A program made the translations under genes and the position numbers. 64,000 nt of DNA from Planctomycetota bacterium (GTDB taxonomy: Bacteria; Planctomycetota; Planctomycetia; Pirellulales; Pirellulaceae): NCBI GenBank assembly GCA_026692905.1, contig JAPLNL010000046.1:27631-91630 (forward strand), in the 5' to 3' direction. The first letter of the stretch is position 1; every line of letters begins with the position of its first letter. Positions 18,356 through 27,240 of this stretch are shown one piece after another. A model generated the notes under the pieces. The model searched no databases. It saw nothing but the letters and a program-made list of their open reading frames with translations, and had not been told where the DNA came from.

Positions 18356-21300
18356 GTGCCCGAAGCCACATCAGAACCTCTATCGCAACTCGATGCCGCG
18401 TTTGAACGACGCGTAAGCCGTTACGTTGTTGGAATCGATCTCGGAACAACCAACTGCGCAGTTGCGTTCATGGATACCCAACGAAGTGAGCCGACGTTGG
18501 AGATCTTTCGCATCGAGCAAATGGTTGATTTTCAGACCAGTCAGTTTTCGGACACTCTTCCATCGTTTCACTACGAGTTAACGGCGGCCGAATCCTCGCA
18601 GATCCACTCGCGATTTCAGTTTTCCGAAGGTTCGCATTTGAGTGTCGTCGGAGTTTTTGCTAGGCAGCGAGGCGTCCAAATGCCTGGTCGAAGTATCGCG
18701 TCGGCTAAGAGTTGGCTTTGCCATACGCTGGTCGATCGAACTTCGGAATTGCTCCCTTGGAGCGCGGACGACGGAGTTCAATTGCTTTCGCCCGTCCAGG
18801 CGAGTCGCCGTTATCTTGAACACATTCGTCGGATGTGGGATCGCGACCACCCCGCCGAGCCGCTTGAGCAACAGGATGTTATCGTTACGCTTCCAGCGTC
18901 CTTTGATGAGGTCGCTAGGCGACTGACCATCCAAGCGGCAACCGAAGCTGGATTGCCCAATGTGATCTTGATCGAAGAACCGCAAGCCGCTTTCTATGCT
19001 TGGCTGCATCGCAATCAGGACACATGGACTCAAACGATGCGTCCTGGTCAGAGCATTCTCGTTTGCGACATCGGTGGCGGCACAACGGACTTTACGCTGA
19101 TCCGTGTCGTTGAAACGAAACCGACCGTTTCGGCAGTAGACTCACTTGATTCAAACAAAGCCAAGCAAACCGCTTCGGCTGACACCGCAGTCGCAGTGGA
19201 CCTGAGCCAAGCGGTCGGCGAAACGCTGCAAGCGACCTTTGGATTGCATCGCGTTGCGGTGGGTGAGCATTTAATGCTTGGGGGTGACAATCTTGATTTG
19301 GCTCTCGCGAGGTCACTGGAGCAGCAGTTGCTTGCCGACTCGCCCGGACAAGATCGATTGCGTCCGCGGCAATGGGACGCGCTCAAGGCTCAATGCCGAG
19401 CGGCCAAAGAGTCGTTGCTCGGTCCTGAGCCACCAAGCACCTACAAAATGGCGTTGCCCGGCAGCGGCTCGAAGCTGATCGAGAACACCAAGACCCTCTC
19501 GATCGATTTGGCATGGGCTAAAGAGCTTTTGGTCGATGGTTTTTTTGGACGCGTGACCATCCACGATCGGCCTGACAAAGCGGGTGAAGGTTTTCAAGAG
19601 TTCGGACTACCGTATGCCGCGGATCCGAATGTGAACAAGCACTTGGCTGCCTTCTTATGGGAACATCGATGGGCGGGCCGGGACGAAGAGACTCGAGAAC
19701 AACTGAGCGAATTACAAGCGGCACGCCCTGACTGGGTACTGTTCAACGGTGGCGTTCTTGAGTCGACACAAATCCAAAAAGCGATCCTTGATCAAATTGC
19801 GGATTGGTTTCAAGCTGACGATAAATGGCAACCTGGGATTCTCGAAGGGAATCGTTTGGACTTGGCGGTAGCTCAGGGGGCTGCTTACTTCGGTCAAGTT
19901 CGACGAGGCCAAGGTGTGCGCATTGATGCAAGGCTTGCGCGAGCCTATTATCTGCTCGTCGAACAATCACCGGCCAAGGCCATGTGTGTGATGCCAGCCA
20001 ATGCAATGCCACTGGATCGCTTTCGAATCGATGAGCACCCGTTTCACTTGATGATTGGCCAGCCAGTGCAGTTTCCGTTGTTTCATAGCAGCACGAATCT
20101 GATTCATGCTATTGGTCAGATTGTTTCAGTGGACGCTGAGACGATGACTGCGATGCCTCCGATTCGGACCGTTTTGGAAATGGGAAATCGAAAGCAACAG
20201 CAGCTGGTGCCGGTCGTTCTCGAATCGGAACTGAGCGAGATCGGCACTTTAGCTATGAACTTGGTCATTGCTCAACAAGGCGAAGCTGAACCTGCGACGT
20301 CGTCACGCGATGTTGACGCGAGTTGGAAATTGGAGTTTGACGTTCGCATGTCGACGCCCCAAATTGCCGGCAATGGTTCGCAGCAATCGGCCTTGATCGA
20401 AACGGCTCAGTCGTCGGTCGTTCAGTCTGCCATGGAGGCAATGGAAAGTGTTTTTGGAGATGTTCCGACCATTTCGCCGCGACAAGGAATTGCTTATCTG
20501 AACGAAAAGATTGGCGTATCAAGGAGAGATTGGAGCCCATCGCTTTTGCGAGAGATGTGGCGATTTCTGATGGGCCATCAAGCGTATCGCAAATTTTCCG
20601 CGGAACACGAATCGCGTTGGCTCAATCTGGTCGGATGGTGCTTGCGGCCAGGTTTCGGGTTGGCTGCGGATGATTGGCGAGTCAATACCACATGGCGTGG
20701 AGTTCATAACAAGCTGCTGCACCGATCCGCAGCGAATGCATCGGAAACGATCGTTTTGTGGCGGCGCATTGCGGGCGGTTTCACCCCTGGGCAACAGCGA
20801 GCCTTGTTTCAGGACTGCTGGCCGAGAGTGCGTCCCATGTTGGCGGGAGGCTCGCAATCGCAAGCAACGAATACCAACGTAACGATCGAGCTAATGCGAC
20901 TAGTGGGTTCGTTAGAGTGGTTGTCCTCGGAAGAGAAGTCGACCGTCGCAGAGCAGATTATTCAATCGTTTGATCGAAAGAAGCTCGAGCCTGTTCATGG
21001 ACCGTTGCTGTGGACGCTTGGCCGATTGGGTAGTCGAACGCCTGTTTACGCAACGCTTCAGCAGGTGGTTAGCGCTTCGCGTGTCCAAGCGTGGGTCGAG
21101 AAGTTGCTGAAGCTGGAGCCCGAGTGGATTGCGAAGAACTCAGGCATGTTCTCGTTGTGTCTGATGCAATTGACACGCCGCACGGACGATCGCTATCGCG
21201 ATGTAGCGATGGCACTGCGAGATCGGGTTGCCGCCAAACTGACTGAGCTAGGGGCACCGAAGCTGCATATCGATTTGGTGTTGCAGGGAGGTGGTCTCGA

Positions 21301-21364
21301 TCAAGAGAGCGAAGATTCGATCGTTGGCGAATCACTGCCGCTTGGATTTCGACTTTCGCTTTGA
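18356..21364 (+). CDS. Large Hsp70-family protein (DnaK-like ATPase with non-standard C terminus)
   Basis: This 1002-residue protein carries an Hsp70/actin-fold ATPase in its first 520 residues or so: phosphate-1 VGIDLGTTNCAVAF near residue 23, VTLPASFDEVARR, EEPQAAFYAW, phosphate-2 CDIGGGTTDF near residue 238, LGGDNLD, and the adenosine motif FNGGVLEST. The second half does not look like the usual substrate-binding domain. It lacks the EEVD or lidded SBD pattern and includes a roughly 300-residue helical region (REMWRFLMGHQ... WCLRPGFGL) that I cannot assign. Normal DnaK is about 640 residues, and this longer type is known in planctomycetes and other bacteria as an Hsp70-family protein of unknown client. 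The start is GTG at 18356. No DnaJ or GrpE gene is nearby. Confidence 0.88.
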   Translation: MPEATSEPLSQLDAAFERRVSRYVVGIDLGTTNCAVAFMDTQRSEPTLEIFRIEQMVDFQTSQFSDTLPSFHYELTAAESSQIHSRFQFSEGSHLSVVGVFARQRGVQMPGRSIASAKSWLCHTLVDRTSELLPWSADDGVQLLSPVQASRRYLEHIRRMWDRDHPAEPLEQQDVIVTLPASFDEVARRLTIQAATEAGLPNVILIEEPQAAFYAWLHRNQDTWTQTMRPGQSILVCDIGGGTTDFTLIRVVETKPTVSAVDSLDSNKAKQTASADTAVAVDLSQAVGETLQATFGLHRVAVGEHLMLGGDNLDLALARSLEQQLLADSPGQDRLRPRQWDALKAQCRAAKESLLGPEPPSTYKMALPGSGSKLIENTKTLSIDLAWAKELLVDGFFGRVTIHDRPDKAGEGFQEFGLPYAADPNVNKHLAAFLWEHRWAGRDEETREQLSELQAARPDWVLFNGGVLESTQIQKAILDQIADWFQADDKWQPGILEGNRLDLAVAQGAAYFGQVRRGQGVRIDARLARAYYLLVEQSPAKAMCVMPANAMPLDRFRIDEHPFHLMIGQPVQFPLFHSSTNLIHAIGQIVSVDAETMTAMPPIRTVLEMGNRKQQQLVPVVLESELSEIGTLAMNLVIAQQGEAEPATSSRDVDASWKLEFDVRMSTPQIAGNGSQQSALIETAQSSVVQSAMEAMESVFGDVPTISPRQGIAYLNEKIGVSRRDWSPSLLREMWRFLMGHQAYRKFSAEHESRWLNLVGWCLRPGFGLAADDWRVNTTWRGVHNKLLHRSAANASETIVLWRRIAGGFTPGQQRALFQDCWPRVRPMLAGGSQSQATNTNVTIELMRLVGSLEWLSSEEKSTVAEQIIQSFDRKKLEPVHGPLLWTLGRLGSRTPVYATLQQVVSASRVQAWVEKLLKLEPEWIAKNSGMFSLCLMQLTRRTDDRYRDVAMALRDRVAAKLTELGAPKLHIDLVLQGGGLDQESEDSIVGESLPLGFRLSL

Positions 21365-21411
21365 TTTGGGGCGTCGCCGCTCGCCTTAGGCGAGCAGCAA
21401 CAAGAAAACCA

Positions 21412-21471
21412 TAGCACGACGCGCGAGCTAGTGAATTGGATAGTTCATTCACTAGCTTGCGCGTCGTGCTA
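21412..21471. repeat. Hairpin with 24-bp arms, same family as 1758-1817
   Basis: Arms 21412-21435 and 21448-21471 pair over 24 bp with one mismatch around a 12-base loop. They differ from the 1758-1817 hairpin by one base in each arm. It lies between the stop of the Hsp70-like gene and the convergent STN-like gene, so it may end transcription from both sides. Confidence 0.9.
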
Positions 21472-21552
21472 GGTATACTGCCCCCGCCTCTTGCCTTAAA
21501 ACAATTCGACGTCAAAATCGTCGGAGGAGCTTGTGGCAGTGCTCGCGTCTTG

Positions 21553-22422
21553 CTAATTCGCTTTCGGTTTTTCAGCCGGTTTTTCGCCGTCTGAAAGCTT
21601 CGGCGTTGATCGTTCCACGAAGGCTCGCGGCTTCATGTTTCCGACTGGTTGCTTGCTCACTTCCTGCAAAAAACGCTCGATTTCGAGATGTGTTTCGTAG
21701 GGGGCACTCACCACTAACATGGAGCCGACGGTTCTCATGGCAGATGTTCCGCCCGCATCGATCCAACTGTCAGGTGCAATCATGTTTTGGACACCTGACA
21801 AAAGGTCCGTGATCAAACTGTTATCGGGCAGAAAGGAACTCAAGTCATAGAATCGCATTTCGTTTGCGCTGATCTTCTTGGACGTGATAACAACGGCTTC
21901 CAAGTGGATCCGATACGTAAGTTGGAGAGGCTCGAGGACTTGGACCAGAATGTCCCGGACCCTCGCATCCGATCGTTTGAAAGTGATGGGCTCGTCAGGC
22001 GTTATGTTTTCCTCTTCGAGTGCCTTGTCATCGATGATAACGGGAATGTCTAAGTGGTCGGCAATGAACTCCATAACAGCAGAAAGTGGAGCAGCATTTT
22101 CCTCGATGTCCATTCGGTCGTTTAGCTTGGATCGAAGAGCATCCTCTCTTTCGTTAGTGGTCTCTTTTGATGCAAGCCACGATGGTGGTGGTCCCGCCGG
22201 CTTCTCCCACGGGATCACAATCTCCTTAGGCATGCTTCCGCTTGGTGCCCCACTACCCATTCCCATACCGCCTGCCATCATCGCTATGCCGCCGCCGGCT
22301 ATGCCCATTGCACCTCCACCTTGTTGGTTACCCAATGCCGAGAGAAAGCCAACCGTGGCAATTGCACCAAGAACGAGAATGCCGCCTGCGAGACCAGTAA
22401 TGGAACGAGAGAATGGTTTCAT
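21553..22422 (-). CDS. Membrane-anchored protein with STN/secretin-N-like domain
   Basis: The 289-residue protein starts with a basic stretch and one membrane segment (residues about 9-30). A Gly/Met-rich linker follows (GGGIAMMAGGMGMGSG), then a domain at about residues 100-185 with the pattern LSAVMEFIADHLDIPVIID... FKRSDARVRDILVQVLEPLQLTY, typical of the STN (secretin and TonB short) fold. The C-terminal part (YDLSSFLPDNSLITDLLSGVQNMIAPDSW... LVVSAPYETHLEIERFL) resembles the N1-like domains found in planctomycete secretin-related proteins. It lacks the secretin pore domain, so it is not a full secretin. Its function is unknown; a periplasmic protein-interaction role is inferred from the fold. 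Confidence 0.7.
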   Translation of the reverse strand: MKPFSRSITGLAGGILVLGAIATVGFLSALGNQQGGGAMGIAGGGIAMMAGGMGMGSGAPSGSMPKEIVIPWEKPAGPPPSWLASKETTNEREDALRSKLNDRMDIEENAAPLSAVMEFIADHLDIPVIIDDKALEEENITPDEPITFKRSDARVRDILVQVLEPLQLTYRIHLEAVVITSKKISANEMRFYDLSSFLPDNSLITDLLSGVQNMIAPDSWIDAGGTSAMRTVGSMLVVSAPYETHLEIERFLQEVSKQPVGNMKPRAFVERSTPKLSDGEKPAEKPKAN

Positions 22423-22670
22423 GATCAGCTCACGTTGGAAAAGGTTTTAGGCGTTGGGCAAGTATCGAATTCATCAAAAGATGAATTCGGGTCCATCAAG
22501 AGATGAAGCAGAAAATTTGAGATAAGAGTTTTACGTCGAGTCACATTGTCACTAAATCGCGGCGCAATAGCTAGTATGCAAGGAGGAATTGTTAGCGATG
22601 GACGAAATGAATAAGTTAGAAAGCAAAATGCAGAGCAGTGAGAAGGGGAAGCCCGGAGGCCGAATGGGCT

Positions 22671-22719
22671 AGCCCGGAGGGCGACATATGAATAGCAAAA
22701 TGTGTCGCCCTTCCGGGCT
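22671..22719. repeat. Inverted repeat, AGCCCGGAGGGCGACA
   Basis: The left arm begins AGCCCGGAGGGCGACA and the right arm ends TGTCGCCCTTCCGGGCT, with a short A-rich loop. A partial copy of the left arm precedes it at about 22650. It is one of several unrelated palindromes in the 550-base gap before the redoxin fusion gene. Confidence 0.8.
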
Positions 22720-22792
22720 TGAAACGCATAGGCACATGATTCAGGAACATGCAAACACAATGGTTAAGGCACCAAGGTATCTAAGTCACCGC

Positions 22793-22850
22793 CAGTAGCA
22801 CGCCAAGCATTTGCGACGTAGGCGGGGCAAGCCCGCCCGTCGCTCCCTCG
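22793..22850. repeat. Dispersed repeat, TAGCACGCCAAGCAT family
   Basis: The sequence begins AGTAGCACGCCAAGCAT, continues TTGCGACGTAGGCGGG and ends in a GGCGGGGCAAGCCCGCC palindrome. A closely similar copy lies at 39533-39585, an inverted partial copy at about 39473-39501 and a further degenerate one at about 39386-39420. Its presence argues that the open frame through 22811 is not the true start of the following gene. Confidence 0.8.
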
Positions 22851-22972
22851 CTGCCGAATTTCATCAAAAAGTCATGTACTTAGGATCGTTTTCGGCTTTC
22901 TCTGAGTGCTTGCTCTCTGCGATAATGGGGACCGTCACAACTTTCACTAAGCCTATTTTTCGCAAAGATCTC

Positions 22973-24958
22973 ATGATAATCCACGAATGGTTTCGATCGC
23001 TTGGCTCTTTCCTTGTTCTTGGGGCGACCCTGTCCTTTGGCGCCCTAAATGGATTTGCCGATACGCCAGATTCTGCATCTTCCGCCATACCCTCGATCGG
23101 ATCGAAACTCGATGGCTTCGCTTTGATCGACTACCAAGGCAAACAATGGAAACAGGAAGAGTTCCAGTCCAAAAAAGCCATCGTGTTTGCCTTCGTTGGA
23201 ACACAATGCCCTCTTGCTAAATTGTATTCCGCGAAATTGGTCGAGCTGGAAAAGCAATATCGCGACCAAGGGATCGCATTCGTCGCCGTCGATTCCAATG
23301 TACAGGATAGTTTGGCCGAAATGGCCGCTCATGCTCGCAAGTTTGGTTTCGAGTTTCCCTTTGTCAAAGATCCTGCTCAAGAGCTTGCGAATCGAACAGG
23401 GGTTACGCGTACACCCGAAGTCTGCGTGATCGACGCAGAAAGCAAAATCCGTTATCGCGGTCGGGTCGATGACCAGTACGGAATCGGATATTCCAAAGAC
23501 AAAGTGTCGAGCAAAGAACTGGTCGCTGCGCTCGAATCGATTCTCAAAAACGAAGAAGTCGCAACCACCACGACGGTTGCGTCAGGTTGCTTGATCGGAC
23601 GCGGTCCCCGCGATTTAGAAAAAACGGATACCGTTGTGACTTATGCGGACCAAGTCAGTCGGATATTGCAGGAACGTTGCGTCAGTTGCCATCGGCCAGG
23701 CGAAATCGGCCCGATGGATTTGGGAAATTACGAAGATGCTTCTGCTTGGGCTGACATGATCGTCGAAGTCGTGAACGAAGGGCGCATGCCCCCGTGGCAT
23801 GCAAGCGAATCGCACGGAGTCTTTAAGAACGACCGACGCATGCCATCCGAAGAGATCGAAACGATCAAGAGCTGGGCGCGAGCTGGAGCCATACGTGGCG
23901 ATGCGAGCAACGAACCGGCACCACTGAAGTACGTCGCGGGTTGGCAATTGTCTCGTGAACCCGATTTGGTTGTCCCCATGGGAGAAAAACCATACGACGT
24001 TCCAGCCTCAGGAGAGGTTCGATATCAGTACTTCGTCGCAGATCCAAAGTTAACTCAAGACACCTGGGTCAATGGAATGGAAATTGTTCCCGGCAATAGC
24101 GCTGTGGTTCACCATATCCTTGTGTTTATTCGAGAGAAAGGGACCAAGAAACGAGGTTTGGATGGTGAAAGAGGTTTCTTAGCGGGTTACGTACCTGGTA
24201 CACGCGTAGAGTGGATGCCAGCGGGAATGGCTAAGCGTATTCCGGCCAATAGTGAACTCGTGTTTCAAATTCACTACACTCCAAACGGAACGGCGCAATC
24301 GGATTTGAGTAAGGTTGGGTTCTGGTTTGCCGATGCAAGTTCGATCACACACGAAGTGCAAACCACCAGTACTGTGCAAACAAATTTCCGCATCCCGCCT
24401 CGCGACGGTAATTACAAGACTACGGCAATGCAGCCAGAGGAGCTACCAAACTGCGACTTGCTATCGATGAGCCCCCATATGCACGTTCGCGGCAAATCGT
24501 TTCGCTACACGGCGGTCCTTCCGGGCGGGGAACGTGAAGTGCTGCTGGATGTTCCCAAGTATGATTTCAATTGGCAGACCGAGTATCGCTTGGCCAAACA
24601 GAAACCGCTTCCGGCCGGTACGCGGATCTTTTGCGAAGCCGCTTTTGATAACTCAGTGAACAACCTCAACAATCCGAATCCAAACGCCTGGGTTCAATGG
24701 GGAGATCAGACTTACGAAGAGATGATGATTGGTTACTTCCATATCTCAGTTCCAATCGATGCAAAACTTGGCCGAGCTCAAGAAGTGAAGAAAGCAAAGC
24801 TCGCCGCGCCCACTCCCGCACAAATATTCGCGATGCTAGACACGGACAACGATGACAAGCTGTTGAGGGGAGAAGTGCCGAAACAGCTATTGCCAACGTT
24901 TGACAGGCTTGACAAGAACAAGGATGGTGTCTTGGAGAAAGCTGAGTTACCGAAGTAA
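22973..24958 (+). CDS. Secreted fusion: thioredoxin-like domain, c-heme site, copper monooxygenase-type domain, EF-hands
   Basis: The start is set at the ATG at 22973, which gives a good signal peptide (FRSLGSFLVLGATLSFGALNGFA) and 661 residues; the open frame upstream runs through a dispersed repeat. Order: a redoxin (AhpC/TSA) domain at about residues 40-190 with one cysteine in GTQCPLAKLYS, then a c-type heme site CVSCH at residues 236-240 with a conserved methionine-rich surround. Next comes a Cu type II ascorbate-dependent monooxygenase-like C-terminal domain (VVHHILVF near 380, PHMHVRGKSF near 502). Last are two EF-hand loops, DTDNDDKLLRGE and DKNKDGVLEKAE. This multidomain plan is known from planctomycetes and other PVC bacteria, and the substrate is unknown. 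All parts would act outside the cytoplasm. Confidence 0.88.
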   Translation: MIIHEWFRSLGSFLVLGATLSFGALNGFADTPDSASSAIPSIGSKLDGFALIDYQGKQWKQEEFQSKKAIVFAFVGTQCPLAKLYSAKLVELEKQYRDQGIAFVAVDSNVQDSLAEMAAHARKFGFEFPFVKDPAQELANRTGVTRTPEVCVIDAESKIRYRGRVDDQYGIGYSKDKVSSKELVAALESILKNEEVATTTTVASGCLIGRGPRDLEKTDTVVTYADQVSRILQERCVSCHRPGEIGPMDLGNYEDASAWADMIVEVVNEGRMPPWHASESHGVFKNDRRMPSEEIETIKSWARAGAIRGDASNEPAPLKYVAGWQLSREPDLVVPMGEKPYDVPASGEVRYQYFVADPKLTQDTWVNGMEIVPGNSAVVHHILVFIREKGTKKRGLDGERGFLAGYVPGTRVEWMPAGMAKRIPANSELVFQIHYTPNGTAQSDLSKVGFWFADASSITHEVQTTSTVQTNFRIPPRDGNYKTTAMQPEELPNCDLLSMSPHMHVRGKSFRYTAVLPGGEREVLLDVPKYDFNWQTEYRLAKQKPLPAGTRIFCEAAFDNSVNNLNNPNPNAWVQWGDQTYEEMMIGYFHISVPIDAKLGRAQEVKKAKLAAPTPAQIFAMLDTDNDDKLLRGEVPKQLLPTFDRLDKNKDGVLEKAELPK

Positions 24959-25105
24959 GCTTTAGGTTGTAAGTTGTGAGCTTGAAGACTACGAATGGCA
25001 CACCGTGCAGGCCAGTTGGCAGTCTCAATTTCGTTTCGGAATTGCTCGCCCTCCCAAATCCCCCAGCGTTTTGTTGGGTTCCAGTCAATACGTCCTGTTC
25101 GCAAA

Positions 25106-26017
25106 CTACTTGCCGGTTGACTTAACAGGTTTTTGCGTCCTCGGTGTTTGCATCGCGGTCAATTGAGTTTCATCGACATCATTTGCAGCACCTGCCTCTG
25201 GGATTTCTATCCCTGCGGTCCAGAGGACACCATTGACGACGAGTTGCCTCATTCCCGGGAGCGACCAAGCTGAATGAGCATCCAGGCCAGTGAACGAGAA
25301 TGAACGGCCACCCATGGGACGCTCGTAGGACCACGCAACGATATCCTTGTCCAATCCGGCCCTGCTGCCTGCGTATTCTTTTCCGGACCAAACCAGGGGC
25401 GTTACTCCTTTCATACCATCGACGAATCGAATCGCGTTGAGCCAACCGTCATTGATTTTCCATGGAGTTACCCCGCGAGTGATCGGGTGCTTCGGGAAGT
25501 CCACGTGGTTGCTATCCCAATGTCCACGACCCGAATGGCTCTTTTCATAAACACCTCCGAGCCAGCCTTTGGCTTGTTCGGCGGCAGAATCAGGGAAGTC
25601 GATAGCTTGGTGGATCATTACGATGCCAACACCCGAGTCGACGAGCGATTGAAGCCTGGTCATGCGCGAGGGCTTTTCGAGGAAAGCTTGTTTGCCGCCG
25701 CCATCGGTATAGAAAACAATCGACTTGGCATTGTCGAATACTGTGTCGTCAGCGGGCCAGCCCTCTGACACTTTCAGGGTATCCACGTTTTTGGTTTGTC
25801 GAAGCAAAACATCCAGGCAATCGCAGCCTGCTAGGTAATCATGGTGGCCAACGACATCAACCAAGGCCGTTTCGCCTGCGACAAGCACGATTTTGGTTTT
25901 TTTTAACGCTAAATCGCCATGGGCTGTATCGGATTGGGCATGAGCCTGACCAATCCATTGGACGATTCCGACCAGTGTCAAAGTGAAAAGATGAGAGAGA
26001 GATCTTATCGCTGACAT
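25106..26017 (-). CDS. Secreted ThuA-domain protein
   Basis: This 303-residue protein has a Sec signal peptide (residues about 1-27, ending AHA-Q) and a ThuA (trehalose utilisation, class I glutamine amidotransferase-like) domain over about residues 40-270. Visible motifs are LVAGETALVDVVGHHDYLAGC, VIFYTDGGGKQAF (here SIVFYTDGGG), GVGIVMIHQAIDFP, GGVYEKSHSGRGHWD, and YERPMGGRSFSFTGLDAHSAW. Planctomycetes encode many secreted ThuA proteins, often near sugar-acting enzymes; the reaction is not established. Its neighbours, the redoxin-heme fusion and fabI, do not clarify it. The final 30 residues are a charged tail. Confidence 0.87.
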   Translation of the reverse strand: MSAIRSLSHLFTLTLVGIVQWIGQAHAQSDTAHGDLALKKTKIVLVAGETALVDVVGHHDYLAGCDCLDVLLRQTKNVDTLKVSEGWPADDTVFDNAKSIVFYTDGGGKQAFLEKPSRMTRLQSLVDSGVGIVMIHQAIDFPDSAAEQAKGWLGGVYEKSHSGRGHWDSNHVDFPKHPITRGVTPWKINDGWLNAIRFVDGMKGVTPLVWSGKEYAGSRAGLDKDIVAWSYERPMGGRSFSFTGLDAHSAWSLPGMRQLVVNGVLWTAGIEIPEAGAANDVDETQLTAMQTPRTQKPVKSTGK

Positions 26018-26036
26018 CGTGCTTTTCTTTCGGTTC

Positions 26037-26861
26037 TTACTTCTTCGCGAATTCGTGCAACAATCTACCTGGGCTACCCATGATATTGTAGCCTGCGTCG
26101 ACGTGAAGGATTTCGCCCGTGATGCCGCCGCTGTATGGGCTCATGAGATAAGCACCCGATCGCCCCACTTCTTCGTGGGTGACGCAACGCCCCAGCGGCG
26201 CAACGTAGCCGTAATATTCTTGCATTTCGCCAACGCCAGCAGCCACCCCAGCCAGAGTTTTCAGAGGGCCAGCGCTCACTGCGTTGACGCGAATGCTCTT
26301 GGGGCCCATGTCGTAAGCGAGGTAACGCACCGTTGCATCGAGAGCTGCTTTGCAAATCCCCATAACGTTGTAGCCAGGAACGCATTTTTCACCGCCGAAG
26401 TAAGTCATGGCGAGAACAGAAGCTTCAGGGTTGAGGATAGGTCGAGCAGCGTTGGTTACTGAGATTAGGCTATAAACGCTAATATCCATCGCCAATTTAA
26501 AGCCGGCTCGGCTCGTTTCCACCGTATCGCGCGATAGGTCATCTCGGTCCGCAAATGCAATCGAGTGCAAGAGGAAGTCGATATTCCCCATTTTTTCGCC
26601 GGCCATCTTCATGAAAGCGTCGACTTGGACGTCATCCTGGACATCCAATGGCTCAAGAAAGGCCGTTTGGTCTGGAAACTCTGCGGTGCATTTCGAAACT
26701 CGCATCCGATTCTTTTTCTTCTCATCCTCGGGTTTGTCCGGAAGATGAGAAAAACCGCAAACTCCGCCGTGAGTCATGATTTCTCTAGCGATTGCCCATG
26801 CGATAGAACGATCGTTTGCAACCCCTAGAATCAATCCCTTCTTGCCTTCGAATAACTTCAT
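26037..26861 (-). CDS. fabI: Enoyl-[acyl-carrier-protein] reductase, NADH-type (FabI)
   Basis: This 274-residue enzyme performs the last step of each fatty-acid elongation cycle, reducing trans-2-enoyl-ACP. It has the FabI form of the cofactor motif (GVANDRSIAWAIA), DVQDDVQVDAFM, LLHSIAFADRDDL and the Tyr-x6-Lys active site within GYNVMGICKAALDA, with the extra upstream tyrosine in TYFGGEKC. The frame is open for 17 more codons, but the ATG at 26861 gives the canonical MKLFEGKKGLILGV start. It is apart from the other fab genes of the window (35.7-39 kb) and divergent from pyrH. Confidence 0.94.
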   Translation of the reverse strand: MKLFEGKKGLILGVANDRSIAWAIAREIMTHGGVCGFSHLPDKPEDEKKKNRMRVSKCTAEFPDQTAFLEPLDVQDDVQVDAFMKMAGEKMGNIDFLLHSIAFADRDDLSRDTVETSRAGFKLAMDISVYSLISVTNAARPILNPEASVLAMTYFGGEKCVPGYNVMGICKAALDATVRYLAYDMGPKSIRVNAVSAGPLKTLAGVAAGVGEMQEYYGYVAPLGRCVTHEEVGRSGAYLMSPYSGGITGEILHVDAGYNIMGSPGRLLHEFAKK

Positions 26862-27240
26862 TGCGCCGAACCTTAGCCAGTGAAAAGAGGAACGAGAAAA
26901 CTTGACCACCACCGTAGCCTACCCGCCGATGGTGGCCAACGACAAGCCCCGCTTGGAAAGTGCTTGGCGAGCAGGGCAGCCGATTTTCGGCGGCTTTTCA
27001 GCCATCGGATCGCACAGATAGACTTTTCTGGACCTTTTTTACGCACAATCGCACCAAATACTCCCGTTGAGGCAACTTTAAGAGCAATTCGAGACATTTG
27101 TTCGGCACTCACAGCCGTCAAGACACAGATTTGGAGGAAGCCATGCCCGCTCGTGGCTAATCCGATTTCCGGTTATTATTGAGCTCAGTGTGTCGGGCCC
27201 ATCGTCCGAACGCTTCATCCCTCGTAAAGCCAAGCCAAAC
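26862..27240. promoter_or_regulatory. Divergent intergenic region between fabI and pyrH
   Basis: These roughly 380 bases must hold the promoters for fabI (leftward) and pyrH-frr (rightward). I see no palindromic repeat of the families found in the other gaps and no gene. I cannot pick out a convincing -10/-35 pair on either strand. Confidence 0.5.

Noticed and set aside
21553..22422. Full type II/III secretin
   Set aside because: Only an STN-like domain and N1-like part are visible; the pore-forming secretin domain is absent.
22811..22972. Extended N terminus of the redoxin fusion
   Set aside because: The upstream codons run through a dispersed repeat and would bury the signal peptide; the ATG at 22973 explains export.
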